Origin: Magicicada septendecula
Taxonomy: Eukaryota; Arthropoda; Insecta; Hemiptera; Cicadidae
Assembly (NCBI GenBank): GCA_034769895.1
Contig: CM068372.1
Span: forward strand, 437,042,958 to 437,106,957
Reading direction: 5' to 3'
DNA: 64,000 nucleotides
Shown: positions 1-13,356 of the stretch, piece by piece
How the letters are laid out: each line of letters starts with the position of its first letter
Numbering within the stretch: position 1 is the stretch's first letter
Made by a program: the position numbers and the translations under genes
The notes under the pieces: generated by a model
Seen by the model: only the letters and a program-made list of their open reading frames with translations
Told to the model about the DNA's origin: nothing
Databases searched by the model: none

Positions 1-75
1 ATACGTTACGTGCATTCATTAAAAAATATATTCCAAGTCCGCGTGTCACTGGTCAGTTCAAAGAAGGAAATTAAT

Positions 76-113
76 AAATTCCAACTTTTCGCTGCTCAAG
101 ACATAAGGAATTT
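76..113. repeat. Inverted repeat inside the monomer (possible hairpin)
   Basis: AAATTCC at 76-82 and GGAATTT at 107-113 are perfect 7-bp inverted arms around a 24-nt loop, present in most monomers of the array. The T-deleted (AATAAATCC) and A-type (AAAATCC) variants shorten the left arm. A hairpin in single-stranded DNA or in a transcript is possible but AT-rich arms of this length are weak; no function is implied. Confidence 0.55.
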
Positions 114-138
114 GTATTAAGTTTATATTTTCTGTCAA

Positions 139-153
139 GATATCGTATATACG
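139..153. other. GATATC site overlapping the CGTATATACG palindrome
   Basis: GATATC (an EcoRV site, 139-144) overlaps the perfect 10-bp palindrome CGTATATACG (144-153). In monomers with A at position 154 the palindrome extends to 12 bp, TCGTATATACGA. The pair recurs in most monomers; GATGTC, GATAGT, GAAATCGG and CGTATAAAATTATG variants lose one or both. It is the strongest dyad in the unit and the best candidate for a protein-binding or structural site, but no known box matches. Confidence 0.7.
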
Positions 154-1255
154 GATGTCATACGTTACGTGCATTCATTAAAATATATATTCCAAGTCCG
201 CGTGTCACTGGTCAGTTCAAAGAAGGAAATTAATAAATTCCAACTTTTCTCTGCTAAAGACAGAAGGAATTTGTATTAAGTTTATATTGTCTGTCAAGAT
301 ATCGTATATACGGATGTCATACGTTACGTGCATTCATTAAAAAATATATTCCAAGTCCGCGTGTCACTGGTCAGTTCAAAGAAAGAAATTAATAAATTCC
401 AACTTTTCGCTGCTCAAGACATAAGGAATTTGTATTATGTTTATATTTTCTGTCAAGATATCGTATATACGAATGTCATACGTTACGTGCATTCATTAAA
501 AAATATATTCCAAGACCGCGTGTCACTGGTCAGTTCAAAGAAGGAAATTAATAAATTCCAACTTTTCGCTGCTCAAGACATAAGGAATTTGTATTATGTT
601 TATATTTTCTGTCAAGATATCGTATATACGGATGTCATACGTTACGTGCATTCTTTAAAAAATATATTCCAAGTCCGCGTGTCACTGGCCAGTTCAAAGA
701 AAAAAATTAATAAATCCAACTTTTCGCTGCTCAAGACATAAGGAATTTGTATTATGTTTATATTTTCTGTCAAGATATCGTATATACGAATGTCATACGT
801 TACGTGCATTCTTTAAAAAATATATTCCAATTCCGCGTGTCACTGGTCAGTTCAAAGAAGGAAATTAATAAATTCCAACTTTTCGCTGCTCAAGACATAA
901 GGAATTTGTATTAAGTTTATATTTTCTCTCAAGATATCGTATATACGGATGTCATACGTTACGTGCATTCTATAAAACATATATTCCAAGTTCGCGGGTC
1001 ACTTGTCAGTTCAAAGAAGTAAATTAATAAATTCCAACTTTTCGCTGCTCAAGACATAAGGAATTTGCATTATGTTTATATTTTCTGTCAAGATATCGTA
1101 TATACGAATGTCATCCGTTACGTGCAATCAATAAAAAATATATTCCAAGTCCGCATGTTTCTGGTCAGTTCAAAGAAGGAAATTAATAAATTCCAACTTT
1201 TCGCTGCTCAAGACATAATGAATTTGTATTATGTTTATATTTTCTGTCAAGATAT

Positions 1256-1269
1256 CGTATAAAATTATG
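1256..1269 (+). repeat. CGTATAAAATTATG variant, first of eleven
   Basis: Replaces CGTATATACGGATG and so destroys the palindrome. Others start at 11,426, 16,352, 17,148, 29,498, 32,999, 38,725, 43,492, 48,577, 53,661 and 58,903. From 29 kb on there is one per higher-order unit, usually just after a GACATGAGG monomer, with spacings 3,501, 5,726, 4,767, 5,085, 5,084 and 5,242 bp. Confidence 0.88.
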
Positions 1270-1598
1270 TCATACGTTACGTGCATTCTTTAAAAAATAT
1301 ATTCCATGTCCGCGTTTCACTGGTCAGTTCAAAGAAGGAAATTAATAAATTCCAACTTTTCGCTGCTCAAGACATAAGGAATTTCTATTATGTTTATATT
1401 TTCTGTCAAGATATCGTATATACGGATGTCATACGGTACGTGAATCCTTTAAAAAATATATTCCAAGTCCGCGTGTCACTGGTCAGTTCAAAGAAGGAAA
1501 TTAATAAATTCCAAATTTTCGCTGCTCAAGACATAAGGAATTTGTATTAAGTTTATATTTTCTGTCAAGATATCGTATATACGGATGTCATACGTTTC

Positions 1599-4500
1599 GT
1601 GCATTCTTCAAAAAATATATTCCAAGTCCGCGTGTTTCTGGTCAGTTCAAAGAAGGAAAATAATAAATTCCAAAGTTTCGCTGCTCAAGACATAAGGAAT
1701 TTGTATTATGTTTATATTTTCTGTCAAGATATAGTATATACGGATGTCATACGTTACGTGCATTCTTTAAAAAATATATTCCAAGTTCGCGGGTCACTGG
1801 TCAGTTCAAAGAAAGAAATTAATACATTCCAACTTTTCGCTGCTCAAGACATAAGGAATTTGTATTATGTTTATATTTTCTGTCAAGATATCGTATATAC
1901 GGATGTCATACGTTACGTGCATTCTTTAAAAAATATATTCCAATTCCGCGTGTCACTGGTCAGTTCAAAGAAGGAAATTAATAAATTCCAACTTTTCGCT
2001 GCTCAAGACATAAGGAATTTGTATTAAGTTTATATTTTCTCTCAAGATATCGTATATACGGATGTCATACGTTACGTGCATTCTATAAAAAATATATTCC
2101 AAGTTCGCGGGTCACTGGTCAGTTCAAAGAAGTAAATTAATAAATTCCAACTTTTCGCTGCTCAAGACATAAGGAATTTGCATTATGTTTATATTTTCTG
2201 TCAAGATATCGTATATACGAATGTCATCCGTTACGTGCAATCAATAAAAAATATATTCCAAGTCCGCATGTTTCTGGTCAGTTCAAAGAAGGAAATTAAT
2301 AAATTCCAACTTTTCGCTGCTCAAGACATAATGAATTTGTATTATGTTTATATTTACTGTCAAGATATCGTATATACGTAAGTCATACGTTACGTGCATT
2401 CATTAAAAAATATATATTCCAAATCCCCGTGTCACTGGTCAGTTCAAAGAAGGAAATTAATAAATTCCAACTTTTCGCTGCCCAAGACATAAGGAATTCG
2501 TATTATGTTTATTTTTTCTGTCAAGATATCGTATATACGGATGTCATACGTTACGTGCATTCTTTAAAAAATATATTCCAAGTCCGCGTGTCACTGGTCA
2601 GTTCAAAGAAAGAAATTAATACATTCCAACTTTTCGCTGCTCAAGACATAAGGAATTTGTATTATGTTTATATTTTCTGTCAAGATATCGTATATACGAA
2701 TGTCATACGTTACGTGCATTCATTAAAAAATATATTCCAAGTCCGCGTGTCACTGGTCAGTTCAAAGAAGGAAATTAATAAATTCCAACTTTTCTCTGCT
2801 AAAGACAGAAGGAATTTGTATTAAGTTTATATTGTCTGTCAAGATATCGTATATACGAATGTCATACGTTACGTGCATTCATTAAAAAATATATTCCAAG
2901 TCCGCGTGTCACTGGTCAGTTCAAAGAAGGAAATTAATAAATTCCAAACTTTCGCTGCTCAAGACATAAGGAATTTGTATTATGTTTATATTTTCTGTCA
3001 AGATATCGTATATACGGATGTCATACGTTACGTGCATTCATTAAAAAATATATTCCAAGTCCGCGTGTCACTGGTCAGTTCAAAGAAGGAAATTAATAAA
3101 TTCCAACTTTTCTCTGCTAAAGACAGAAGGAATTTGTATTAAGTTTATATTGTCTGTCAAGATATCGTATATACGGATGTCATACGTTACGTGCATTCTT
3201 TAAAAAATATATTCCAAATCCGCGTGTCACTGGTCAGTTCAAAGAAGGAAATTAATAAATTCCAAATTTTCGCTGCTCAAGACATAAGGAATTTGTATTA
3301 AGTTTATATTTTCTGTCAAGATATCATATATACGGATGTCATACGTTTCGTGCATTCTTCAAAAAATATATTCCAAGTCCGCGTGTTTCTGGTCAGTTCA
3401 AAGAAGGAAATTAATAAATTCCAACGTTTCGCTGCTCAAGACATAAGGAATTTGTATTATGTTTATATTTTCTGTCAAGATATAGTATATACGGATGTCA
3501 TACGTTACGTGCATTCTTTAAAAAATATATTCCAAGTTCGCGGGTCACTGGTCAGTTCAAAGAAAGAAATTAATACATTCCAACTTTTCGCTGCTCAAGA
3601 CATAAGGAATTTGTATTATGTTTATATTTTCTGTCAAGATATTGTATATACGGATGTCATACGTTACGTGCATTCTTTAAAAAATATATTCCAATTCCGC
3701 GTGTCACTGGTCAGTTCAAAGAAGGAAATTAATAAATTCCAACTTTCGCTGCTCAAGACATAAGGAATTTGTATTAAGTTTATATTTTCTGTCAAGATAT
3801 CGTATATACGGATGTCATACGTTACGTGCATTCTTTAAAAAATATATTCCAAGTTCGCGGGTCACTGGTCAGTTCAAAGAAGTAAATTAATAAATTCCAA
3901 CTTTTCGCTGCTCAAGACATAAGGAATTTGCATTATGTTTATATTTTCTGTCAAGATATCGTATATACGAATGTCATCCGTTACGTGCAATCAATAAAAA
4001 ATATATTCCAAGTCCGCATGTTTCTGGTCAGTTCAAAGAAGGAAATTAATAAATTCCAACTTTTCGCTGCTCAAGACATAATGAATTTGTATTATGTTTA
4101 TATTTACTGTCAAGATATCGTATATACTTAAGTCATACGTTACGTGCATTCATTAAAAAATATATTCCAAATCCCCGTGTCACTGGTCAGTTCAAAGAAG
4201 GAAATTAATAAATTCCAACTTTTCGCTGCCCAAGACATAAGGAATTCGTATTATGTTTAAATTTTCTGTCAAGATATCGTATATACGGATGTCATGCGTT
4301 ACGTGCATTCTTTAAAAAATATATTCCAAGTCCGCGTGTCACTGGTCAGTTCAAAGAAAGAAAATAATACATTCCAACATTTCGCTGCTCAAGACATAAG
4401 GAATTTGTATTATGTTTATATTTTCTGTCAAGAAATCGGATATACGGATGTCATACGTTACGTGCATTCTTTAAAAATTATATTCCAAGTCCGCGTGTCA

Positions 4501-4939
4501 CTGTTCAGTTCAAAGAAGGAAATTAATAAATTCCAACTTTTCGCTGCTCAAGACATTAGGAATTTGTATTATGTTTATATTTTCTGCAAAAGATATTATA
4601 TATACGAATGTCATACGTTACGTGCATTCATTAAAAAATATATTCCAAGTCCGCGTGTCACTGGTCAGTTCAACGAAGGAAATTAATAAATTCCAACTTT
4701 TCGCTGCTAAAGACATAAGGAATTTCTATTATGTTTATATTTTCTGTCAAGATATCGTATATACTGATGTCATACGGTACGTGCATTCTTTAAAAAATAT
4801 ATTCCAAGTCCGCGTGTCACTGGTCAGTTCAAAGAAGGAAATTAATAAATTCCAAATTTTCGCTGCTCAAGACATAAGGAATTTGTATTAAGTTTATATT
4901 TTCTGTCAAGATATCGTATATACGGATGTCATACGTTTC
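1599..4939 (+). repeat. Two composite units of 1,751 and 1,590 bp
   Basis: Both begin with the same diagnostic monomer type, CGTTTCGTGCATTCTTC followed by a GTGTTTCTGG variant, at about 1,593 and 3,344; the next such monomer is at about 4,934. The spacings are 11 monomers plus 2 bp and exactly 10 monomers. Each carries a CGTGCAATCAATAAA-type monomer (2,234 and 3,984, 1,750 bp apart). Confidence 0.85.
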
Positions 4940-7900
4940 GTGCATTCTTCAAAAAATATATTCCAAGTCCGCGTGTTTCTGGTCAGTTCAAAGAAGGAAA
5001 TTAATAAATTCCAACGTTTCGCTGCTCAAGACATAAGGAATTTGTATTATGTTTATATTTTCTGTCAAGATATAGTATATACGGATGTCATACGTTACGT
5101 GCATTCTTTAAAAAATATATTCCAAGTTCGCGGGTCACTGGTCAGTTCAAAGAAAGAAATTAATACATTCCAACTTTTCGCTGCTCAAGACATAAGGAAT
5201 TTGTATTATGTTTATATTTTCTGTCAAGATATCGTAAATACGGATGTCATACGTTACGTGCATTCTTTAAAAAATATATTCCAATTCCGCGTGTCACTGG
5301 TCAGTTCAAAGAAGGAAATTAATAAATTCCAACTTTTCGCTGCTCAAGACATAAGGAATTTGTATTAAGTTTATATTTTCTGTCAAGATATCGTATATAC
5401 GGATGTCATACGTTACGTGCATTCTTTAAAAATATATTCCAAATCCGCGTGTCACTGGTCAGTTCAAAGAAGGAAATTAATAAATTCCAACCTTTCGCTG
5501 CTCAAGACATAAGGAATTTGTATTATGTTTATATTTTCTGTCAAGATGTCGTATATACGGATGTCATACGTTATGTGCATTCTTTAAACAATATATTCCA
5601 AGTCCGCGTGTCACTGGTCAGTTCAAAGAAGGAAATTAATAAATTCCAACTTTTCGCTGCTCAAGACATAAGGAATTTGTATTATGTTTATATTTTCTGT
5701 CAAGATATCGTATATACGAATGTCATACGTTACGTGCATTCATTAAAAAATATATTCCAAGTCCGCGTGTCACTGGTCAGTTCAAAGAAAGAAATTAATA
5801 AATCCAACATTTCGCTGCTCAAGACATAAGGAATTTGTATTATGTTTATATTTTCTGTCAAGATATCGTATATACGAATGTCATACGATACGTGCATTCA
5901 TTAAAAAATATATTCCAAGACCGCGTGTCACTGGTCAGTTCAAAGAAGGAAATTAATAAATTCCAAATTTTCGCTGCTCAAGACATAAGGAATTTGTATT
6001 AAGTTTATATTTTCTGTCAAGATATCGTATATACGAATGTCATACGTTACGTGCATTCATTAAAAAATATATTCCAAGTCCGCGTGTCACTGGTCAGTTC
6101 AAAGAAGGAAATTAATAAATTCCAACTTTTCGCTGCACAAGACATAAGGAATTTGTATTATGTTTATATTTTCTGTCAAGATATCGTATATACGAATGTC
6201 ATACGTTACGTGCATTCATTAAACAATATATTCCAAGTCCGCGTGTCACTGGTCAGTTCAAAGAAGGAAATTAATAAATTCCAACTTTTCTCTGCTAAAT
6301 ACAGAAGGAAATTGTATTAAGTTTATATTGTCAGTCAAGATATCGTATATACGGATGTCACACGTTACGTGCATTCTTTAAAAAATATATTCCAAGTACG
6401 CGTGTCACTGGTCAGTTCAAAGAAAGAAATTAATACATTCCAAATTTTCGCTGCTCAAGACATAAGGAATTTGTATTATGTTTATATTTTCTGTCAAGAA
6501 ATCGGATATACGGATGTCATACGTTACGTGCATTCTATAAAAAATATAATCCAAATCCGCGTGTCACTGGTCAGATCAAAGAAGGAAATTAATAAATTCC
6601 AATTTTCGCTACTCAAGACATAAGGAATTTGTATTATGTTTATATTTTCTGTCAAGATATCGTATATACGGATGTCATACGTCACGTGCATTCTTTAAAA
6701 AATATATTTCAAGTCCGCGTGTCACTGGTCAGTTCAAAGAAGGAAATTAATAAATTCCAACTTTTCGCTGCTCAAGACATAAGGAATTTGTATTATGTTT
6801 ATATTTTCTGCAAATATATTGTATATACGAATGTCATACGTTACGTGCATTCTTTAAAAAATATATTTAAAGTCCGCGTGTCACTGGTCAGTTCAAAGAA
6901 AGAAATTAATACATTCCAACTTTTCGCAGCTCAAGACATAAGGAATTTGTATTATGTTTATATTTTCTGTCAAGATATCGTATATACGGATGTCATACGT
7001 TACGTGCATTCTTTAAAAAATATATTCCAATTCCGCGTGTCACTGGTCAGTTCAAAGAAGGAAATTAATAAATTCCAAACTTTCGCTGCTCAGGACATAA
7101 GGAATTTGTATTATGTTTATATTTGCTTTCAAGATATCGTATATACGGATGTCATACGTTACGTGCATTCTTTAAAAAATATATTCCAAGTCCGCGTGTC
7201 ACTGGTCACTTCAAAGAAAGAAATTAATAAATCCAACTTTTCGCTGCTCAAGACATAAGGAATTTGTATTATGTTTATAATTTCTGTCAAGATATCGTAT
7301 ATACGGATGTCATACGTTACGTGCATTCATTAAAAAATATATTCCAAATCCGCGTGTCACTGGTCAGTTCAAAGAAGGAAATTAATAAATTCCAAACTTT
7401 CGCTGCTCAAGACATAAGGAATTTGTATTATGTTTATATTTGCTTTCAAGATATCGTATATACGGATGTCATACGTTACGTGCATTCTTTAAAAAATATA
7501 TTCCAAATCCGCGTGTCACTGGTCAGTTCAAAGAAGGAAATTAATAAATTCCAACCTTTCGCTGCTCAAGACATAAGGAATTTGTATTATGTTTATATTT
7601 TCTGTCAAGATATCGTATATACGGATGTCATATGTTCTGTGCATTCTTTAAAAAATATATTCCAATTCCGCGTGTCACTGGTCAGTTCAAAGAAGGAAAT
7701 TAATAAATGCCAACTTTTCGCTGCTCAAGACATAAGGAATTTGTATTATGTTTATATTTGCTGTCAAGATATCGTATATACGGATGTCATACGTTACGTG
7801 CATTCTTTAAAAAATATATTCCAAGTCCGCGTGTCACTGGTCAGTTCAAAGAAAGAAATTAATAAATCCAACTTTTCGCTGCTCAAGACATAAGGAATTT

Positions 7901-8750
7901 GTATTATGTTTATATTTTCTGTCAAGATATCGTATATACGAATGTCATACGTTACGTGCATTCATTAAAAAATATATTCCAAGACCGCGAGTCACTGGTC
8001 AGTTCAAAGAAGGAAATTAATAAATTCCAACTTTTCGCTGCTCAAGACATAAGGAATTTGTATTAAGTTTATATTTTCTGTCAAGATATCGTATATACGA
8101 ATGTCATACGTTACGTGCATTCATTAAAAAATATATTCCAACTCCGCGTGTCACTGGTCAGTTCAAAGAAGGAAATTAATAAATTCCAAACTTTCGCTGC
8201 TCAAGACATAAGGAATTTGTATTATGTTTATATTTTCTGTCAAGATATCGTATATACGGATGTCATACGTTACGTGCATTCATTAAAGAATATATTCCAA
8301 GTCCGCGTGTCACTGGTCAGTTCAAAGAAGGAAATTAATAAATTCCAACTTTTCTCTGCTAAAGACAGAAGGAATTTGTATTAAGTTTATATTGTCTGTC
8401 AAGATATCGTATATACGGATGTCATACGTTACGTGCATTCTTTAAAAAATATATTCCAAATCCGCGTGTCACTGGTCAGTTCAAAGAAGAAAATTAATAA
8501 ATTCCAACTTTTCGCTGCTCAAGACATAAGGAATTTCTATTATGTTTATATTTTCTGTCAAGATATCGTATATACGGATGTCATACGGTACGTGCATTCT
8601 TTAAAAAATATATTCCAAGTCCGCGTGTCACTGGTCAGTTCAAAGAAGGAAATTAATAAATTCCAAATTTTCGCTGTTCAAGACATAAGGAATTTGTATT
8701 AAGTTTATATTTTCTGTCAAGATATCGTATATACGGATGTCATACGTTTC
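4940..8750 (+). repeat. Higher-order module, copy 1 (3,811 bp)
   Basis: Runs from one CGTTTCGTGCATTCTTC anchor to the next. The first roughly 1.5 kb (to about 6,470) recurs from 8,751, 11,928 and 18,286 with the same order of variants: G-variant CAACGTTTCGC, GTTCGCGGG, CAATTCCGCG, an A-deleted TTTAAAAATATATT monomer (about 5,424), CAACCTTTCGC, and TTTAAACAATATATT monomers. The right part has a two-monomer local repeat marked by TTTGCTTTCAAG at about 7,123 and 7,440. Confidence 0.85.
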
Positions 8751-11700
8751 GTGCATTCTTCAAAAAATATATTCCAAGTCCGCGTGTTTCTGGTCAGTTC
8801 AAAGAAGGAAATTAATAAATTCCAACGTTTCGCTGCTCAAGACATAAGGAATTTGTATTATGTTTATATTTTCTGTCAAGATATAGTATATACGGATGTC
8901 ATACGTTACGTGCATTCTTTAAAAAATATATTCCAAGTTCGCGGGTCACTGGTCAGTTCAAAGAAAGAAATTACTACATTCCAACTTTTCGCTGCTCAAG
9001 ACATAAGGAATTTGTATTATGTTTATATTTTCTGTCAAGATATCGTATATACGGATGTCATACGTTACGTGCATTCTTTAAAAAATATATTCCAATTCCG
9101 CGTGTCACTGGTCAGTTCAAAGAAGGAAATTAATAAATTCCAACTTTTCGCTGCTCAAGACATAAGGAATTTGTATTAACTTTATATTTTCTGTCAAGAT
9201 ATCGTATATACGGATGTCATACGTTACGTGCATTCTTTAAAAATATATTCCAAATCCGCGTGTCACTGGTCAGTTCAAAGAAGGAAATTAATAAATTCCA
9301 ACCTTTCGCTGCTCAAGACATAAGGAATTTGTATTATGTTTATATTTTCTGTCAAGATGTCGTATATACGGATGTCATACGTTATGTGCATTCTTTAAAC
9401 AATATATTCCAAGTCCGCGTGTCACTGGTCAGTTCAAAGAAGGAAATTAATAAATTCCAACTTTTCGCTGCTCAAGACATAAGGAATTTGTATTATGTTT
9501 ATATTTTCTGTCAAGATATCGTATATACGAATGTCATACGTTACGTGCATTCATTAAAAAATATATTCCAAGTCCGCGTGTCACTGGTCAGTTCAAAGAA
9601 AGAAATTAATAAATCCAACTTTTCGCTGCTCAAGACATAAGGAATTTGTATTATGTTTATATTTTCTGTCAAGATTTCGTATATACGAATGTCATACGTT
9701 ACGTGCATTCATTAAAAAATATATTCCAAGACCGCGTGTCACTGGTCAGTTCAAAGAAGGAAATTAATAAATTCCAAATTTTCGCTGCTCAAGACATAAG
9801 GAATTTGTATTAAGTTTATATTTTCTGTCAAGATATCGTATATACGAATGTCATACGTTACGTGCATTCATTAAAAAATATATTCCAAGTCCGCGTGTCA
9901 CTGGTCAGTTCAAAGAAGGAAATTAATAAATTCCAACTTTTCGCTGCTCAAGACATAAGGAATTTGTATTATGTTTATATTTTCTGTAAAGATATCGTAT
10001 ATACGAATGTCATACGTTACGTGCATTCATTAAACAATATATTCCAAGTCCGCGTGTCACTGGTCAGTTCAAAGAAGGAAATTAATAAATTCCAACTTTT
10101 CTCTGCTAAAGACAGAAGGAATTTGTATTAAGTTTATATTGTCAGTCATTATATCGTATATACGGATGTCATACGTTACGTGCATTCTTTAAAAAATATA
10201 TTCCAAGTCCGCGTGTCACTGGTCAGTTCAAAGAAAGAAATTAATACATTCCAACTTTAGCTGCTCAAGACATAAATAATTTGTATTATGTTTATATTTT
10301 CTGTCAAGAAATCGGATATACGGATGTCATACGTTACGTGCATTCTATAAAAAATATATTACAAATCCGCGTGTCACTGGTCAGTTAAAAGAAGGCAATT
10401 AATAAATTCCAACTTTTCGCTACTCAAGACATAAGGAATTTGTATTAAGTTTATATTTTCTGTCAAGATATCGTATATACGGATGTCATACGTTACGTGC
10501 ATTCTTCAAAAAATATATTCCAAATCCGCGTGTTTCTGGTCAGTTCAAAGAAGGAAATTAATAAATTCCAACTTTTCGCTTCTCAAGACATAAGGAATTT
10601 GTATTATGTTTATATTTTCTGTCAAGATATCGTATATACTAATGTCATACGGGACGTGCATTCTTTAAAAAATATATTCCAAATCCGCGTGTCACTGGTC
10701 AGTTCAAAGAAGGAAATTAATAAATTCCAACCTTTCGCTGCTCAAGACATAAGGAATTTGTATTATGTTTATATTTTCTGTCAAGATATCGTATATACGG
10801 ATGTCATACGTTCTGTGCATTCTTTAAACAATATATTCCAAGTCCGCGTGTCACTGGTCAGTTCAAAGAAGGAAATTAATAAATTCCAACTTTTCGCTGC
10901 TCAAGACATAAGGAATTTGTATTATGTTTATATTTTCTGTCAAGATATCGTATATACGAATGTCATACGTTACGTGCATTCATTAAAAAATATATTCCAA
11001 GTCCGCGTGTCACTGGTCAGTTCAAGGAAGGAAATTAATAAATTCCAAACTTTCGCTGCTCAAGACATAAGGAATTTGTATTATGTTTATATTTTCTGTC
11101 AAGGTATCGTATATACGGATGTCATACGTTACGTGCATTCATTAAAAAATATATTCCAAGTCCGCGTGTCACTGGTCAGTTCAAAGAAGGAAATTAATAA
11201 ATTCCAACTTTTCTCTGCTAAAGACAGAAGGAATTTGTATTAAGTTTATATTGTCTGTCAAGATATCGTATATACGGATGTCATACGTTACGTGCATTCT
11301 TTAAAAAATATATTCCAAATCCGCGTGTCACTGGTCAGTTCAAAGAAGGAAATTAATAAATTCCAACTTTTCGCTGCTCAAGACATGAGGAATTTGTATT
11401 ATGTTTATATTTTCTGTCAAGATATCGTATAAAATTATGTCATACGTTACGTGCATTCATTAAAAAATATATTCCAAGACCGCGTGTCACTGGTCAGTTC
11501 AAAGAAGGAAATTAATAAATTCCAACTAATCGCTGCTCAAGGCATAAGGAATTTGTATTATGTTTATATTTTCTGTCAAGATATCGTATATACGGATGTC
11601 ATACGTTACGTGCATTCTTTAAAAAATATATTCCAAGTCCGCGTGTCACTGGTCAGTTCAAAGAAAGAAATTAATAAATTTCAACTTTTCGCTGCTAAAG

Positions 11701-11927
11701 ACATAAGGAATTTCTATTATGTTTATATTTTCTGTCAAGATATCGTATATACGGATGTCATACGGTACGTGCATTCTTTAAAAAATATATTCCAAATCCG
11801 CGTGTCACTGGTCAGTTCAAAGAAGGAAATTAATAAATTCCAAATTTTCGCTGCTCAAGACATAAGGAATTTGTATTAAGTTTATATTTTCTGTCAAGAT
11901 ATCGTATATACGGGTGTCATACGTTTC
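8751..11927 (+). repeat. Higher-order module, copy 2 (3,177 bp)
   Basis: Starts with the same anchor and variant order as the module at 4,940; matching points lie 3,811 bp apart (for example 5,449/9,260 and 6,051/9,862). It is 20 monomers long less 3 bp, so it lacks about four monomers relative to the preceding copy. It includes a CTAATCGCTGCTC monomer (about 11,526) like those amplified at 16.8-18.1 kb, and a CGTATAAAATTATG monomer at 11,426. Confidence 0.85.
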
Positions 11928-13356
11928 GTGCATTCTTCAAAAAATATATTCCAAGTCCGCGTGTTTCTGGTCAGTTCAAAGAAGGAAATTAATAAATTCC
12001 AACGTTTCGCTGCTCAAGACATAAGGAATTTGTATTATGTTTATATTTTCTGTCAAGATATAGTATATACGGATGTCATACGTTACGTGCATTCTTTAAA
12101 AAATATATTCCAAGTTCGCGGGTCACTGGTTAGTTCAAAGAAAGAAATTAATACATTCCAACTTTTCGCTGCTCAAGACATAAGGAATTTGTATTATGTT
12201 TATATTTTCTGTCAAGATATCGTATATACGGATGTCATACGTTACGTGCATTCTTTAAAAAATATATTCCAATTCCGCGTGTCACTGGTCAGTTCAAAGA
12301 AGGAAATTAATAAATTCCAACTTTTCGCTTCTCAAGACATAAGGAATTTGTATTAAGTTTATATTTTCTGTCAAGATATCGTATATACGGATGTCATACG
12401 TTACGTGCATTCTTTAAAAATATATTCCAAATCCGCGTGTCACTGGTCAGTTCAAAGAAGGAAATTAATAAATTCCAACCTTTCGCTGCTCAAGACATAA
12501 GGAATTTGTATTATGTTTATATTTTCTGTCAAGATGTCGTATATACGGATGTCATACGTTATGTGCATTCTTTAAACAATATATTCCAAGTCCGCGTGTC
12601 ACTGGTCAGTTCAAAGAAGGAAATTAATAAATTCCAACTTTTCGCTGCTCAAGACATAAGGAATTTGTATTATGTTTATATTTTCTGTCAAGATATCGTA
12701 TATACGAATGTCGTACGTTACGTGCATTCATTAAAAAATATATTCCAAGTCCGCGTGTCACTGGTCAGTTCAAAGAAAGAAATTAATAAATCCAACTTTT
12801 CGCTGTTCAAGACATAAGGAATTTGTATTATGTTTATATTTTCTGTCAAGATATCGTATATACGAATGTCTTACGTTACGTGCATTCATTAAAAAATATA
12901 TTCCAAGACCGCGTGTCACTGGTCAGTTCAAAGAAGGAAATTAATAAATTCCAAATTTTCGCTGCTCAAGACATAAGGAATTTGTATTAAGTTTATATTT
13001 TCTGTCAAGATATCGTATATACGAATGTCATACGTTACGTGCATTCATTAAAAAATATATTCCAAGTCCGCGTGTCACTGGTCAGTTCAAAGAAGGAAAT
13101 TAATAAATTCCAACTTTTCGCTGCTCAAGACATAAGGAATTTGTATTATGTTTATATTTTCTATCAAGATATCGTATATACGAATGTCATACGTTACGTG
13201 CATTCATTAAACAATATATTCCAAGTCCGCGTGTCACTGGTCAGTTCAAAGAAGGAAATTAATAAATTCCAACTTTTCTCTGCTAAAGTAAGAAGGAATT
13301 TGTATTAAGTTTATATTTTCAGTCAAGATATCGTATATACGGATGTCATACGTTAC

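Larger units (their letters stand above)
1..159 (+). repeat. First (reference) satellite monomer
   Basis: Used here to number positions. It opens with a TTACGT/ACGTG segment, then an A6 tract with TATATT (20-32), a more GC-rich stretch with CCGCGTGTCACTGG (39-52), an AT-rich part with GGAAATTAATAAATTCC (66-82), a central TTTTCGCTGCTCAAGAC (86-102), a T-rich run (111-132) and an alternating purine/pyrimidine palindrome (144-153). Hand count gives 52 G+C of 159. The main diagnostic variable sites are 18 (A/T), 37-38 (GT, AT, TT or GA), 66 (G/A), 85-86 (CT, AT, AC, CC or CG), 120 (A/T) and 154 (G/A). Confidence 0.95.
1..1598 (+). repeat. Left block, about 10 mixed monomers
   Basis: Contains a monomer with CTCTGCTAAAGACAG (about 249), a stretch at about 775-1,250 that recurs 1,113 bp (seven monomers) later near 1,888-2,363, the first CGTGCAATCAATAAA-type monomer (1,121), and a CGTATAAAATTATG variant (1,256). 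One-base losses (for example AATAAATCC near 711) break the frame. No gene seen. Confidence 0.9.

Noticed and set aside
70..80. AATAAA polyadenylation signal in each monomer, and TATAAA on the minus strand
   Set aside because: Short AT-rich words expected in such sequence; no transcript or gene structure goes with them.
115..125. Yeast-type replication origin core (WTTTAYRTTTW); TATTATGTTTA matches 10 of 11
   Set aside because: One mismatch in AT-rich DNA is expected often, the host is unknown, and the A variant at position 120 lowers the match further.
1..159. CENP-B box
   Set aside because: No match to the core TTCG....A..CGGG pattern in the monomer. TTCGCTGC and GTTCGCGGG variants share only TTCG or CGGG by chance spacing.
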